64,000 nt of DNA from Microglena sp. YARC (lineage: Eukaryota > Chlorophyta > Chlorophyceae > Chlamydomonadales > Chlamydomonadaceae), in assembly GCA_022414725.1 (NCBI GenBank), contig CM039463.1, positions 31,651,033 to 31,715,032 of the forward strand. The letters run 5' to 3'. The position numbers and the translations under genes were made by a program. Of this stretch, positions 12,101 through 19,878 are shown piece by piece. Positions within the stretch are counted from its first letter, which is position 1, and each line of letters starts with the position of its first letter. Under the pieces are notes generated by a model. It was not told the DNA's origin. It made no database searches and worked only from the letters and a program-made list of their open reading frames with translations.

Positions 12101-15100
12101 GTTTTGTACACAGCCCTTCCCAATATTGAGGTTGGGCAAGCATATTTAGCCTATTTGGCTACGCCTTTACTGACTAGATATAATATGAATTCTACAACTA
12201 ATATAATATCATATCATATCATATATCTCCATAAGTGTTGAAGTCCTAGAACGCCCTAAGTTGAATCGCTATTGTGGTTCAAGGCCGTACATGACCCCAA
12301 CTGCTCGGAATCGAATTCTGAGTAGATCATTCTGTTCGCGTTCGCATCTGACCGTGAGCAGCACAGCTCTGGAGGCCAATGGCAGTACACAAGATGTACA
12401 AAAAAGCTTGAATCGACTTCAACGAGATCATGGTACGGGATCGCACAAGCTACCGCGAACAAAGTTTCCGCAGGATGAAAGGCTTATCGAACCCCTTCCA
12501 CAAGGTCGGAGGCTGCGCTTCAGCCTTGGCCTTGGAATTTACTGGAATAGCAGTACAACTCGAAAAATTATCTCCCATGGTCCCAATCCCACCTCCCAAC
12601 TTGAGAATTTACCCCCCAATCCCAAAACAAAATCTAATTCCAGATGTGGATGTTTAAATAAAGGTAACAAAAAAAATCTCTTTTGAAAGTGTTATTTGAA
12701 ATTTGGAAAACTGTTTAGTTGTTCTGCATGCTATAAAGCAAAAACTGGAACTCAGAATAATGCAACTGAGTCTGCGCACCAACGTACATGAGTTATGACC
12801 CCCCATCAAACACAAATTATAAGTGATTTTTGGCTTTGTGTACTGCCGTACCGCCTGTACGCTACCTCCCATAACCTGCCATCACCATGACTTGTAAAGG
12901 AAGATGTGAGCTATAGGTCTATCTACTTTTTATTTTAATGGAATTTGTTTTGAGCAAGATATATCATGATTCATTCCTTACGAAAAAGGTGATTCAACTT
13001 AGGGAAGCCCATAGTAAAGAAAATAACATGTTTCACTTCACTTTACCTGGTTCCCACCAATTTAGCAAACCCAAATTTGAGTGTTCATGTATTGAACTGA
13101 TGTGGTTGGGCAACTTTATGCCAAAAATACAACTTTTTCCGAAAAAACAAGTTAGGGAAGCCCATAGTATAAATATATATAATATAATATAATATGAACT
13201 TCTCATTCATGTTGCAATCAATCATTTATTGCCAGTGTTCCTGAACCAAGGTACGTGACAGGAAATGCAAGGCAGCAATAAGCTTTCCACTTGAGACAGT
13301 GACTGGCTAATGGATCTGGCTGGAAGCTACCATGCATAGCTGTTTTGGGCTTGAGACAGTGACTGGTTAATGGATCTGGCTGGAAGCTACCATGCATAGC
13401 TGTTTTGAATTTAAGACAGTGACTGGCTAATGGATCTGGCTGGAAGCTACCATGCATAGCTGTTTTGGGCTTGAGACAGTGACTGGCTAATGGATATGTC
13501 AATAGGTAGCAGTGGGGGGAAAATCTGCCCCCTGGTTCCTCTCATGGTGATAAATCTTTGCCCTTCAACCCGTATATCGGGTCAAGGATACCATGCATCG
13601 TCACAATTCTGAAATCAGGCTTGCATCGCAACTTTTGATACCACCCCACTTGACATACAGAAAGCTTTTAACAAAAAATGCTCTCACCTTCGGTGTGTCC
13701 GTCATCTTTTGATACTATACAACAAGATTCAAGTTCTTAAAATTGCGAATCAACATTTAATTGCTTATCCTACCCCAGACAACTTAAACTGAAGTTGACT
13801 AGCCCAATTGACCTACAGAAAGCTGACAAGTCCTATGCAGCGTTGCAAGCGACGTTAAAAATTGGTCGAGAGGTCTTTGCAAAGGAGCGACAGGTGGCAA
13901 CGGAGGCGAGTTAGTTACGAGACCGTTGGCTGACGTGTCAGGCTTCATCTGGGTCAGACGGTCGGACGGACAAATGGGTAACCATGGGGGCTCCCCTTGT
14001 GGAGGGGGCTCCGCCCAAAACAAAAACTGCTCTTACCTTCCGTGTGTTTGTCATCTGCAAGTAGTTCCTCTCATGGTGAAAAATCTTCGCCCTCTAAACC
14101 CCCCTATATATATCGGGCCAAGGACATCATGCTTCGTCACAATTCTGAAATCAGGCTTGCATCGCAACTTTTGATACTACCACACTTGACCAACAGAAAG
14201 CTGAAAACAAAAACTGCTCTTACCTTAAGTGTGTTTGTCATCTTCAAATAGTTTGGCTCTATGCTTGTATCATTGTATTCGTAGATTTTAGGAGGGTTGA
14301 GGACCTCCTTTTGCCGAAGGCCTTCGTACTGGCTCATGATGGACTTGGGGTTGACCAGCCGGCCACCCTCCATTTTGCTCTGGTCCAATCTCAGGTGGGA
14401 GGGTTTCATAGGCAGGCCCGTGTTCCGCCAGGCTGGTGTGAAATCTGGGGTGAACAAGGGAGAGAGGAAGGCATGGGTAATTCATTGTGTAATTAAGTTT
14501 GTGTGGGGGGGGTGTAGCAGCTTTTCTTTGCATTCCACTTTCACCACCCACCCACCCACCCACCCACTATTGGCTTCAACACCCACCCACCCACCTTCCA
14601 AGCAGCTCCTTGATCCAGCCACAAAGCTGAACCCTAAGAGTTTAGCAGTTATAGTAGGATGCCATGGACTCAAACCAAGCAACCTACATTCACTGAGCAC
14701 ACTCACACATGGCAACCGTGTTACAGAGCACCTACCCTCATCAGTAAGGGTCGGCTATGTTATATAATATTAGCGAATAAATAATATTATATAATATTAT
14801 ATATAATATTTGTCGGACAAGCCGTCTCACCAGAATTTTGAATTTATTTGAAAAACTAATATTATTGTGGCACTATGATAATATTATTTAATACTAGTTC
14901 TTCAAACACTAATATAAGTTGCCGTTCCCTACTCATCAGTGAATGCAAGCGCCTTGTACTTGGATTCCTTGGCCATGACCTCAAACCAAGCAACCCACAT
15001 CCACTGAGCACACTCACACATGGCTGCATTGGTACAGAGCACCTACCCTCACCATCATGTGCAAGTGCCTTGTACTCAGCTTCCTTGACCATGACCTCAA

Positions 15101-18100
15101 ACCAAGCAACCCACATCCACTGGCCACACTCACACATAGGGACCGGCAAGATGAAATCATATGATAGTGGGTGAGACAAGCAACACGTCAGTTGGCTGAG
15201 TTGAAGGTTGCGACTTTTAAATGCAGATGAGGGCTTCCAGTGAGAGGCAAGTGAGTAGGGAACGGCAATATGATATCATATGATGCTGGCAGTCTGACTA
15301 GGCTGAAGTTACCATTTATATACAATATTGTATGATGCAGTTTGTATGATATCATATGATATCATACTCGCCTTAGGTCAACATCATATGATATGCCCAG
15401 GGATTTTTATTTCCGCTATATTTGGCAATCGCTAGTTTTGACTCAGTATTAGCAAAAATATCGCTGTAAAAAAAAGCAAAAAAAAAAAAAAGCCCTCGAT
15501 TGCCCTAAAAAGCTACAAAAAGCTATGAAAAGCACTCAAACGCTGTCCCTGGAGGAGTCCTGAAACCAGAAAGCTAGAAGAAACCCACTTTCAGGTTTGA
15601 AAAAATAATCACTGGATATGCCAGTCCCTACTCGTACACGGCAATATCGGTACCCAGCACCTACCCTCATCAGCTTGTGCGAGTGCCTTGAATTCAGATT
15701 CCTTAGCTGATTGATCAGCAGTCTTCAGATACTGCTCTAACTCGTCTGCTAAAGAACGCATCTTCTCAAACTGTGTGGGGAGTGGGGTGTGGGGTATGGG
15801 GTGTGAGGTGTGGGGGGAGGGGTGTGAGGAGTGGGGTGTGGGGAGTGGGGTGTGGGGTATGGGGTGTGGGGTGGGGGGAGGGGTGTGGGGAGTGGGGTGT
15901 GGGGTGTGGGGTGTGGGGTGTGGGGGGAGGGGTGTGGGGAGTGGGGTGTGGGGTATGGGGTGTGGGGGGAGAGGTGTGGGGAGTGGGGTGTGGGGAGTGG
16001 GGTGTGGGGTGTGGGGTGTGAGGGTGTGGGGTGTGGGGGAGGGGTGTGGGGAGGGGGGGTTGGGGTGAGGGGGTGTGGGGTGTGGGGTGTGGAGATTGGG
16101 GTATGGGGTGTGGGGGTGTGGGTGTGGGGTGTCAGGGTGTGGGGTGTAGGGGTGTGGGGTGGTGGGGTGCGTACGAAGGTGCGTACGGGGGTGATCTTCC
16201 ACTCATACACTTCCACTCGTACAATACCACCACTTGTCCACCACCACCACTTCCACCACTACCACCACTCATACCCTACTTCCGCTCATTCACTACCACC
16301 ACTCGTACACCACCACCACTTCCACCACTATCACCGCTCATACACTTCCACTTGTACACTTCCACCACTCGTACACCACTACCACCACTCATACACTCCC
16401 ACCACTCGTGCACCACCACCACTTCCACCACTACCGCCAATCATACACAACCACTTCCACTCATACACTTCCACTGTACAATACCACCACTTGTACACCA
16501 CCACCACTACCACCACTCATACACAACCACTTCCACTCATACACTTCCACTGTACAATACCACCACTTGTACACCACCACCACTACCACCACTCATACAC
16601 AACCACTTCCACTCATACACTTCCACTGTACAATACCACCACTCATACACCACCACCACTACCACCACTCATACACAACCACTTCCACTCATACACTTCC
16701 ACTGTACAATACCACCACTTGTACACCACCACCACTACCACCACTCATTCACTTCCACTCCTCCACTACCACTTCCACGCATACACTTCCACTCGTAAAC
16801 TACCACCTCTCATACACCACCACCACTTCCACCACTACCACCGCTCATACACTTCCACTCGTCCACTACCACCACTCATACACTACCACTTCCACGCATG
16901 CACTTCCACTCATACACTTCCACCCGTACACTACCACCACTCATACACTTCCACTTGTACACTACCACCACTCGTACACCACCACCACATCAGCCACAAC
17001 CACCACCCATACACAACCACTTCCACTAATACACCACCACCACTACCACCGCTCATACACTTCCACTTGTACACTACCACCACTCATACACCACCACTTC
17101 CACTCGTACACTTCCACTCATACAATACCACCACTCGTACACCACCACCACTTCCACCACTACGACCACTCATACACTACTTCCACTCATACACTACCAC
17201 TTCCACTCATACACTCCCACACGTACACTATCACCACTTCCACCACTCATGCACTACCACCACTTGCATAACTTCGACCACCCACACACTACCAATTCCA
17301 CTCATACACTACCACTCGTACACTACCACCACTTCCATCACTTATGCACTGCCACCACTTTCACCACTTCCACCACTCACACGCTACCACTTCCACCACG
17401 CACACACTACCACTTCCACTCGCACACTCCCACCCGTACACTACCACCACTGTCACCACTCATACACTACCACCACTTTCACCCCTTCTACCATCCACAC
17501 ACTACCACTTCCACTAATACACTACCAATCGTACACTACCACCACTTCCACCAGTCACATGCTACCACTTCCACCAATCACACACTACCACTTCCACTCA
17601 CACATTCCCACTCGTACACTACCACCACTTTCACCCCTTCTACCATCCACACACTACCACTTCCACTCATACACTACCACTCGTACGCTTTCACCACTTG
17701 TACAAGTTCCACCACTCACACACTACCACTTCCACTCATACACTACCACCACTTCCACCACTCATGCATCACCACCACTTGCACAAATTCTATCACTTGC
17801 ACACTACTAATTCCAATCATACACTATCACTCGTACACTAGCACCATTTGCACACTACCAATTCCACTCATACACTCCCACGTGTACACTACCACCATTT
17901 CCACCACTCATGCACCACCACCACTTTCACCACTTCTACCACCCACACACTACCAATTCCACTCACACACTCCCACTCATACACTACCACCACTTCCACC
18001 AATAATCATACAAGCCACCGTTGTCAAGCCAGGCCCCACAAACTGTGGTGGCCAACCAGCCAACCTCCACTGCTAGCCCGGTTCCCTCCATTCACACAAC

Positions 18101-18432
18101 CTTTTTCACCACCACCACCTCGACCAACCTTCAAGGCTGAGCTCCTTAACCTGACATGATACACACCACTGTGAACGCACAAACACAGTCATCATCAGTT
18201 CATCACACACCCTTGTAGTAATTTGGCTGATCTTTTGAGTGTAAGGGTCGGGCTCTGGGGAGAGCTCGGGTTCTGCCTCAGGTATTGCCTCCGTCTCCGC
18301 CTTAGGAGCCTCCTCCGCCTTTCGGACAGACTCTCCATCCTCCCCAGCACCGGGTTCAAGCACCTCCGGCTCGGGCGCGGGCGCGTAAAGCGATGGGAAT
18401 GAGGACTGGAAGGCTCCTAGAATTCCCTCCAT
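565..18432 (-). CDS. DLEC1: DLEC1/CFAP81 (FAP81) gene, 5' part, ten exons, continues past the left edge
   Basis: Axonemal central-apparatus protein made of ASH/MSP-type beta-sandwich domains (known for the family). Ten exons were assembled by eye: 18432-18211, 15770-15665, 14444-14224, 11659-11481, 9699-9601, 8740-8646, 6473-6316, 4079-3456, 2968-2399, 1177-565. Every junction is phase-compatible and gives about 962 codons without a stop. Order and motifs follow animal DLEC1: acidic N-terminus, coiled coil, FLRNPRYPLPP, VMFTDY, NLRCFPPASQY with IVAPGM, the run DSLADFDDHFTVDTAL to QARRPPP, then CDNCQ, EGVLQPGEALDFS, and VSGVISP to LNFGLVRL. The start ATG at 18432 directly follows an in-frame TAG. 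Introns are long and hold decayed boundary copies. The C-terminal part lies left of base 1. Assignment rests on remembered human DLEC1 sequence, not a search. Confidence 0.9.
1190..1690 (-). repeat. Two extra acceptor copies of DLEC1 exon 10 in GTGTGG-rich intron
   Basis: Copies at about 1276-1382 and 1488-1602 repeat the acceptor and first ~90 nt of exon 10 almost exactly (SPVSGVISPLSSIEV to TALQLN), then dissolve into GGTGTGG simple sequence. The copy at 1488-1602 has GAG where exon 10 has GTG at the first codon. Confidence 0.9.
1834..2135. repeat. Two tandem ~150-bp intronic units
   Basis: Units at about 1834-1977 and 1989-2135 share GGATCTCTCC, GAGTGGTATTTAGTAGAGG and AAAAGGACCCAATTTGTATT. 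They follow a poly-C tract (1800-1829). No coding frame links them to DLEC1. The remainder to 2398 is intron with two copies of a GGTTAGAATC / CCACCCACC block. Confidence 0.8.
2399..2968 (-). CDS. DLEC1: DLEC1 exon 9
   Basis: 570 nt, phase 0 at both ends. The acceptor CACAG lies just above 2968 (a second CAG 5 nt further in is also possible) and the donor GTATAT starts at 2398. It encodes an acidic linker (FSRTDYDDLMGEEQELS) and then a complete ASH-like unit with GVLQPGEALDFSVTFVPS, VTVLEIGLEGMGSPLNLEV and VIIPGSLTPSAVATQYITVK. Order matches animal DLEC1 (GVLSP, VLEIEVKG, LIIPGE). Confidence 0.9.
2984..3120. repeat. GT-rich and poly-G intronic tract
   Basis: GTGGGGTGTG and GTGTGTG repeats ending in about 20 G at 3098-3117, just upstream of the exon 9 acceptor, where they form the pyrimidine tract on the transcribed strand. 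Confidence 0.9.
3265..3330 (-). repeat. Extra donor copy of DLEC1 exon 8
   Basis: Repeats the last ~50 nt of exon 8 and its donor (GCCTCGTACCCCCAG then GTAATG) about 190 bp inside the intron. It has several substitutions in the coding half. Splicing here instead of at 3455 would add intron sequence. Confidence 0.85.
3456..4079 (-). CDS. DLEC1: DLEC1 exon 8 (ASH-like core, best conserved)
   Basis: 624 nt, phase 0 both ends. Acceptor CTCTCAG ends at 4080, donor GTAATGG starts at 3455. Product begins VIIRFCPDSLADFDD, passes through LVPIQARRPPPSLNLPP, GRFRIIPESYWP and LIVCDNCQVNSFLLKG, and ends PFKWTMASYPQ. QARRPPP and CDNCQ are the same landmarks, in the same spacing, as in the animal DLEC1 family, which makes this the anchor exon for the gene call. 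Confidence 0.95.
4125..5105 (-). repeat. Array of seven extra exon 8 acceptor copies plus a fragment
   Basis: Units at about 4130-4212, 4280-4368, 4407-4495, 4535-4622, 4660-4750, 4880-4970 and 5010-5098, and a fragment near 4815, each repeat the acceptor and ~85 nt of exon 8 (VIIRFCPDSLADF to RFLVPI) and then run into GGTGTGGG spacer. Many keep an open frame and a usable CAG. Only the copy ending at 4079 continues into the full exon. Confidence 0.92.
5106..5515. other. Intron, no gene seen
   Basis: GT/G-rich tract to about 5235, then three GAAAAGCGCAACAGA blocks (about 5380-5450). No coding similarity recognised. Confidence 0.7.
5519..5755. repeat. Three ~60-bp units with AAATTC runs
   Basis: Three copies of CAGCTGGCAATAAGAGATG followed by variable numbers of AAATTC (about 5521, 5594, 5652), and a fourth start at 5714. 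Intronic. Confidence 0.9.
5750..6260 (-). repeat. Four extra donor copies of DLEC1 exon 7
   Basis: Copies near 5754, 5887, 6066 and 6178 repeat the end of exon 7 (complement of CCTCAGCAGCCATGCC) with the donor GTCCGTTATG in most, separated by CACATGATACATAAC spacer. Some change GTA-encoding positions, so the frames are decayed. Confidence 0.9.
6316..6473 (-). CDS. DLEC1: DLEC1 exon 7
   Basis: 158 nt. Acceptor TTTGCAG, donor GTCCGT starting at 6315. With the last base of exon 6 it gives VIGEVYQRRVRIRN, NLRCFPPASQYF and LRFPQDKGIVAPGMAAEV. Family proteins have EIGPVYE, LPPSTPYF and MVAPGM in the same order. It ends in phase 0 and joins VIIRF of exon 8. Confidence 0.93.
6484..7180. repeat. ~33-bp minisatellite (GGTGGGCAGAAGGTAGGCAG)
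   Basis: About 20 degenerate units of GTAGGTGGGCAGAAGG / GCAGAAAGTAAGCA just upstream of exon 7. Open frames on both strands are repeat artefacts. Confidence 0.93.
7256..7452. mobile_element. hAT-like MITE, family E
   Basis: 197 bp from CAGGATACTACT to AGTAGTACCCTG, so the ends are inverted repeats. It is flanked by a perfect 8-bp duplication, GCTATGGG at 7248-7255 and 7453-7460. CAGGG-type ends and 8-bp duplications are hallmarks of the hAT superfamily. A second copy is at 43557-43751. No transposase. Confidence 0.88.
7510..7885. repeat. 30-bp minisatellite, about 12 units
   Basis: Near-perfect tandem repeat of TACCCATTGATACCCATTTG with ATAATATCTA. Very low divergence suggests recent expansion or active homogenisation. 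Intronic. Confidence 0.97.
8040..8189. mobile_element. MITE family D (TAGGGAC ends)
   Basis: 150 bp with inverted ends (TAGGGCACGGCA and TGCCGGTCCCTA) and AT-rich ATGATATCATATGATG arms. Flanks GTAATAAG and GTTATGAG look like an aged 8-bp target duplication (two mismatches). Other copies: 15256-15630, 36760-37128 (two, inverted), 43511-43890. Confidence 0.8.
8204..8645 (-). repeat. About nine extra donor copies of DLEC1 exon 6 in a TTTA repeat
   Basis: Each ~45-bp unit carries the complement of TCACAGACTATGGTGAGG, that is, the last codons of exon 6 (FTDY) and its GTGAG donor, followed by a TTTA microsatellite. Copies start near 8231, 8268, 8313, 8358, 8407, 8453, 8506, 8546 and 8589. The authentic junction is at 8646/8645. 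Confidence 0.9.
8646..8740 (-). CDS. DLEC1: DLEC1 exon 6
   Basis: 95 nt. Acceptor TTCTCTCAG, donor GTGAGG starting at 8645. Codes (A)DAKLPPIKANMTAHPE then IIFVAEPGVVMFTDY. The FTDY landmark precedes the IGxVY of exon 7 exactly as in the family. Phases fit both neighbours. Confidence 0.9.
8741..9600. other. Intron with poly-C and CCAAACC repeats
   Basis: GGGTGAGGG-rich DNA, an uninterrupted ~48-nt C tract at about 9124-9171, and CAACCCAACCCAAACC repeats at 9304-9553. No other exon recognised. Confidence 0.8.
9601..9699 (-). CDS. DLEC1: DLEC1 exon 5
   Basis: 99 nt. Acceptor CCCACAG, donor GTAAGTGG starting at 9600. Codes VIKNMNQKLSFLRNPRYPLPP. FLxNPR is a family landmark just before the first ASH unit. 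Phase 2 in (joined with AA of exon 4), phase 2 out. Confidence 0.88.
9776..9972 (-). mobile_element. tRNA-headed SINE (type 1)
   Basis: On the minus strand the head contains A-box TGGCTCAGTGG and B-box-like GGTTCGAACCC at tRNA spacing, then a non-tRNA body to about 9780. The strand cannot fold a full acceptor stem, so it is read as a SINE head with an internal Pol III promoter and not as a tRNA gene. Confidence 0.7.
10240..10452. repeat. (CAGG)n tract
   Basis: About 210 bp of GGCAGGCAGGCA with CAGA and CAGC variants. Frames across it (poly-CLPA) are artefacts. Confidence 0.97.
10556..11475 (-). repeat. Five tandem exon 4 copies, four with an in-frame stop
   Basis: Units of ~171-196 bp with donors near 10560, 10750, 10946, 11126 and 11297, separated by CAACAA microsatellite. 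Each repeats most of exon 4 (coiled-coil, VKQRINQSEERRK). In the first four the codon after QF is TAG (CAGTTCTAG). The copy nearest exon 4 (11297-11450) keeps QFEAEKK open. Authentic exon 4 follows at 11481. Confidence 0.93.
11481..11659 (-). CDS. DLEC1: DLEC1 exon 4 (coiled coil)
   Basis: 179 nt. Acceptor CCTTCAG after a long C tract on the transcribed strand, donor GTGGG starting at 11480. Codes SRNAMISPEKTQRVQEATMK, then WHTLAEEEVKQRINQSEERR and QFEAEK(K). Charged, heptad-like. Family members have a similar helical stretch before the first ASH domain, but residue-level similarity is weak. Confidence 0.8.
11664..11837. repeat. Poly-G and GGGATGTGGG intron repeat
   Basis: About 25 G at 11666-11690, then GGGATGTGGGGTGTGGGGTA repeats to about 11830. 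Confidence 0.9.
11838..12062 (+). mobile_element. Dispersed repeat family B
   Basis: About 220 bp with GAATGGTTACTATGGG, CAGACCGCTACTGCGCCTGA and CCTCTTCCAAGGTGGCAGGT. Diverged copies at 42760-42985 and 45595-45800. The bounds are approximate and the class is unknown. Confidence 0.75.
12070..12180 (+). mobile_element. Dispersed repeat family P, copy
   Basis: Shares GGTTCAGTTCA, CCCTTCCCAATATTG and TTGGGCAAG with the family P copies. Truncated at the 3' end by AT-rich DNA. Confidence 0.6.
12181..13250. other. Unassigned intronic DNA
   Basis: Non-repetitive, moderately AT-rich. Holds an overlapping pair of open frames (12261-12686 and 12430-12657, plus strand) without recognised domains. GTTAGGGAAGCCCATAGTA occurs at about 13000 and 13150. 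It may be an old inserted element; nothing ties it to DLEC1. Confidence 0.5.
13260..13500. repeat. 60-bp tandem repeat, four units
   Basis: Units contain GAGACAGTGACTGGCTAATG and GCTACCATGCATAGCTGTTT. Very low divergence between units. Confidence 0.95.
13510..14223 (-). repeat. Duplicated intron block with exon 3 donor copies, split by family C
   Basis: A ~180-bp block (TCTGAAATCAGGCTTGCATC to ACAGAAAGCT, ending with the exon 3 donor region) occurs at 13520-13715 and again at 14050-14230. Between them lies a minus-strand family C repeat (about 13800-14020: GGCTGACGTGTCAGGCTTCA, GGGGGCTCC) and a further donor-like copy at 14030-14060. The last copy joins the authentic exon 3. Confidence 0.85.
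14224..14444 (-). CDS. DLEC1: DLEC1 exon 3
   Basis: 221 nt. Acceptor TTCACCCCAG, donor GTAAGAGC starting at 14223. Codes (D)FTPAWRNTGLPMKPSHL, GGRLVNPKSIMSQYEGLRQ and NPPKIYEYNDTSIEPNYLK. Residue-level similarity to animal DLEC1 is weak. It is placed in the gene because both junction phases fit and the intron shows boundary copies of it. Confidence 0.8.
14640..15130 (-). repeat. Extra donor copies of DLEC1 exon 2
   Basis: A ~120-bp unit (CTCAAACCAAGCAACCCACA, CACTCACACATGG, CACCTACCCTCA) occurs at about 14670, 14980 and 15095. Units carry the end of exon 2 (reads KExxYKALAxxDE) plus the GTAGGT donor. One copy was later split by the MITE at 14745. Confidence 0.85.
14745..14931. mobile_element. 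hAT-like MITE with perfect 8-bp target duplication
   Basis: 187 bp, TAAGGGTCGGC to GCCGTTCCCTA ends, AT-rich interior. CTCATCAG flanks it at 14737-14744 and 14932-14939. The target lay inside an exon 2 donor copy, so the exon-copy array is older than this insertion. Confidence 0.9.
15256..15630. mobile_element. MITE family D copy, split by a nested element
   Basis: Left end TAGGGAACGGCA, right end TGCCAGTCCCTA. Interior matches family D (GTCTGACTAGGCT, CATATGATGCAG). Interrupted at 15398-15614. Flanks do not show a clear duplication. Confidence 0.78.
15398..15614. mobile_element. Nested hAT-like MITE
   Basis: Begins CAGGGATTTTTATTTCC and ends AAAAAATAATCACTG; the ends are imperfect inverted repeats. 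The 8-mer GATATGCC sits at 15390-15397 and 15615-15622, so it inserted into the family D element. Confidence 0.75.
15665..15770 (-). CDS. DLEC1: DLEC1 exon 2 (coiled coil)
   Basis: 106 nt. Acceptor CACACAG, donor GTAGGT starting at 15664. Codes FEKMRSLADELEQYLKTADQ then ESEFKALAQADE. A charged helical segment like the LDEFEMLERHITQAQ stretch of animal DLEC1. Phase 0 in, phase 1 out. Confidence 0.82.
15772..16176. repeat. GTGTGGGGAGTGG minisatellite
   Basis: About 400 bp of GGGGTGTGGGGAGTGGGGTG variants directly upstream of exon 2, giving a pyrimidine tract on the transcribed strand. Confidence 0.95.
16195..18010. repeat. CACTACCACCACTCATACAC satellite-like tract, ~1.8 kb
   Basis: Degenerate runs of CCACTCATACACTTCCACT and CACCACCACTACCAC fill intron 1. 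Several frames stay open for hundreds of codons (TTxTHTLPL), only because the repeat avoids stops. Confidence 0.95.
18211..18432 (-). CDS. DLEC1: DLEC1 exon 1 with start codon
   Basis: 222 nt from ATG at 18432. Codes MEGILGAFQSSFPSLYAPAP then an acidic Glu/Pro/Ala stretch (AEEAPKAETEAIPEAEPELS) and YTQKISQITTR. An in-frame TAG lies immediately upstream of the ATG. Donor taken at GTGTGTG starting at 18210; this is the least certain junction of the gene, and an additional small exon in the 2.4-kb intron cannot be excluded. Confidence 0.7.
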
Positions 18433-18655
18433 CTAGACGTTTCTGTTAATGTGCAGCTAATCAGTCGAAGTGGGCGAATGGCTCGAATATGAGAAAGAGG
18501 GGGGTGACGCATCAACACATGTCAAGTAAGGGCGCATTCATGTAGACTTCGAACTAACGGGAATGATGATAATCTATCACTCTGTAAATTAAATTGCTGA
18601 AATCGCCGCGCATTCAGGACTTTCCTTGTTCCGATGTACTGCGCAACCGTGCGGT

Positions 18656-18688
18656 GTGGCGTGGCCCGTGGCTGTCGGGCCACGCCAC
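18656..18688. other. Perfect 13-bp stem hairpin
   Basis: GTGGCGTGGCCCG, loop TGGCTGT, CGGGCCACGCCAC. About 225 bp upstream of the DLEC1 start. It could be a DNA cruciform, a 5' UTR structure or chance in GC-rich DNA. Confidence 0.7.
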
Positions 18689-19429
18689 TTCCCACATGTG
18701 TCTGTCGGTTTCTCGTACGCAACTCACCTACGCAAATTAGGGTCTGGCGCCCGGGCATGCCCTGAGAAGGACACAAGGGAATAAGGGAGAGAAGCATCGC
18801 TCGACCACATCTCAATGGCATTCAGCAGCTATTGATCAGCAATAAGCAGGGGGTAGCCCAGTGCTGCAGCCCTCTGCCCCTTTCTTAGGTATATCCTAAT
18901 ATCCGTGTTTATGCAGTGTGTGATGCAGAGAGAAGTGCTGATGCCATCGTTGCCTTGCGCTCGTCAAGCTTACTGCCTTCCTGGAAATTGCAGGGAATTC
19001 TTTCAGTAGAGCTCACTACCGTACATGTTCAACTTGCCATTCATTGGGAGGCAGTGTATTTGACGATGTCTTCGAAGTGGTGTATGTATGTAGGTAGTGC
19101 TGTAGGGGCATTGAAAAGGCAATGCTGATGGGATTGTGAAAAAAGTGAACGCAGAGTGTGTGGCTGTCCCTTTTTGGCATTGTTTCCCTGAGTTTATGAA
19201 AATATTTCCTGGCTGGAAGGGGGAGGATGCTCCGTTGCTGCACGTGGTGATGAGGCCGAGCGATGCGTCTCTCCCTTAGTCTTGTTCAATACCAAGTCCC
19301 ATTGAGGCAATGACGGGACTGCTGGGGAGCAGAGAGAGAGTTCGTTACATAAACTCGGCAAATCACTGCCGAGACTGAACAGCGGCACAGCCTGTTCTGA
19401 GTCACGCACTTGTCAGCTATTGAAATTGA

Positions 19430-19592
19430 AATTGAATAGTTTGTGGTTTGTGTCGGGAGACCCACCTCCTGGGGTGAAAATCCTTTCACAACTAAAAAAA
19501 AATAAAAAAAAATCCGTGTAATACCGTTACTCACAGGACGTGAAGTTAAGGACACCATAGCGTAAGCCGGAGCTAGCCATAGTCACCGTTTG
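19430..19592 (-). mobile_element. Dispersed repeat family F fragment
   Basis: Contains complement-strand CACCCCAGGAGGTGGGTCTC and, further on, TTAAGGACACCATAGCGTAA with GCCGGAGCTAGC. Related pieces at 21515-21670, 21895-22045, 35280-35320 and 39690-39745. Confidence 0.65.
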
Positions 19593-19673
19593 TCAGCTAT
19601 ACTACCTGACCTTGCACTTGATCGTCATCTAAACAGTTGACGATGAAGTGCGAGCTCAGGTAGTCTAGCTGAC
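19592..19673. other. 36-bp imperfect hairpin
   Basis: Arms GTCAGCTATACTACCTGAC... and ...GTCTAGCTGAC pair over about 36 bp with roughly five mismatches around a ~10-nt loop (TCTAAACAGT). Size and mismatch level resemble a small-RNA precursor or a minimal foldback element. No expression evidence. Confidence 0.7.
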
Positions 19674-19699
19674 ATGTATAGGGAGGGATGCGTAGTCAT

Positions 19700-19860
19700 G
19701 CATGCTGTGTATATTGCTACTGTCCAGAGGCATGCCAAATAGGCTGAAGGGACTTGCACAACCGTAATACGCGGGGCTAAAACGAAAAGGCACTGACGAA
19801 CTGAAACCCAAACAATCGATTTACCGACGGAGAGTCGGAGACCCTTAGTTCGTGCTGCAG
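19700..19860 (-). mobile_element. Dispersed repeat family P, inverted copy
   Basis: Complement carries GAACTAAGGGTCTCCGAC, GGGTTTCAGTTCGTCAGTG and TGCAAGTCCCTTCAGCCTA. This is one of the longest copies seen. Confidence 0.65.
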
Positions 19861-19878
19861 TGAAAACGTAATTCTTGA

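Noticed and set aside
12261..12686. A separate plus-strand gene within the DLEC1 intron
   Set aside because: 141- and 75-codon overlapping frames with no recognisable domain, no codon bias and no splice support. Left as unassigned DNA.
15831..18076. Very long open frames (up to 659 codons) on the plus strand
   Set aside because: They lie wholly in GTGTGGGG and CACTCATACAC repeats, translate to THTLPLxHYHH strings, and are open in several frames at once. This is intron 1 of DLEC1.
18522..18821. A 99-codon minus-strand gene upstream of DLEC1
   Set aside because: No recognised domain, includes the perfect hairpin at 18656, and is better read as promoter or 5' UTR DNA.
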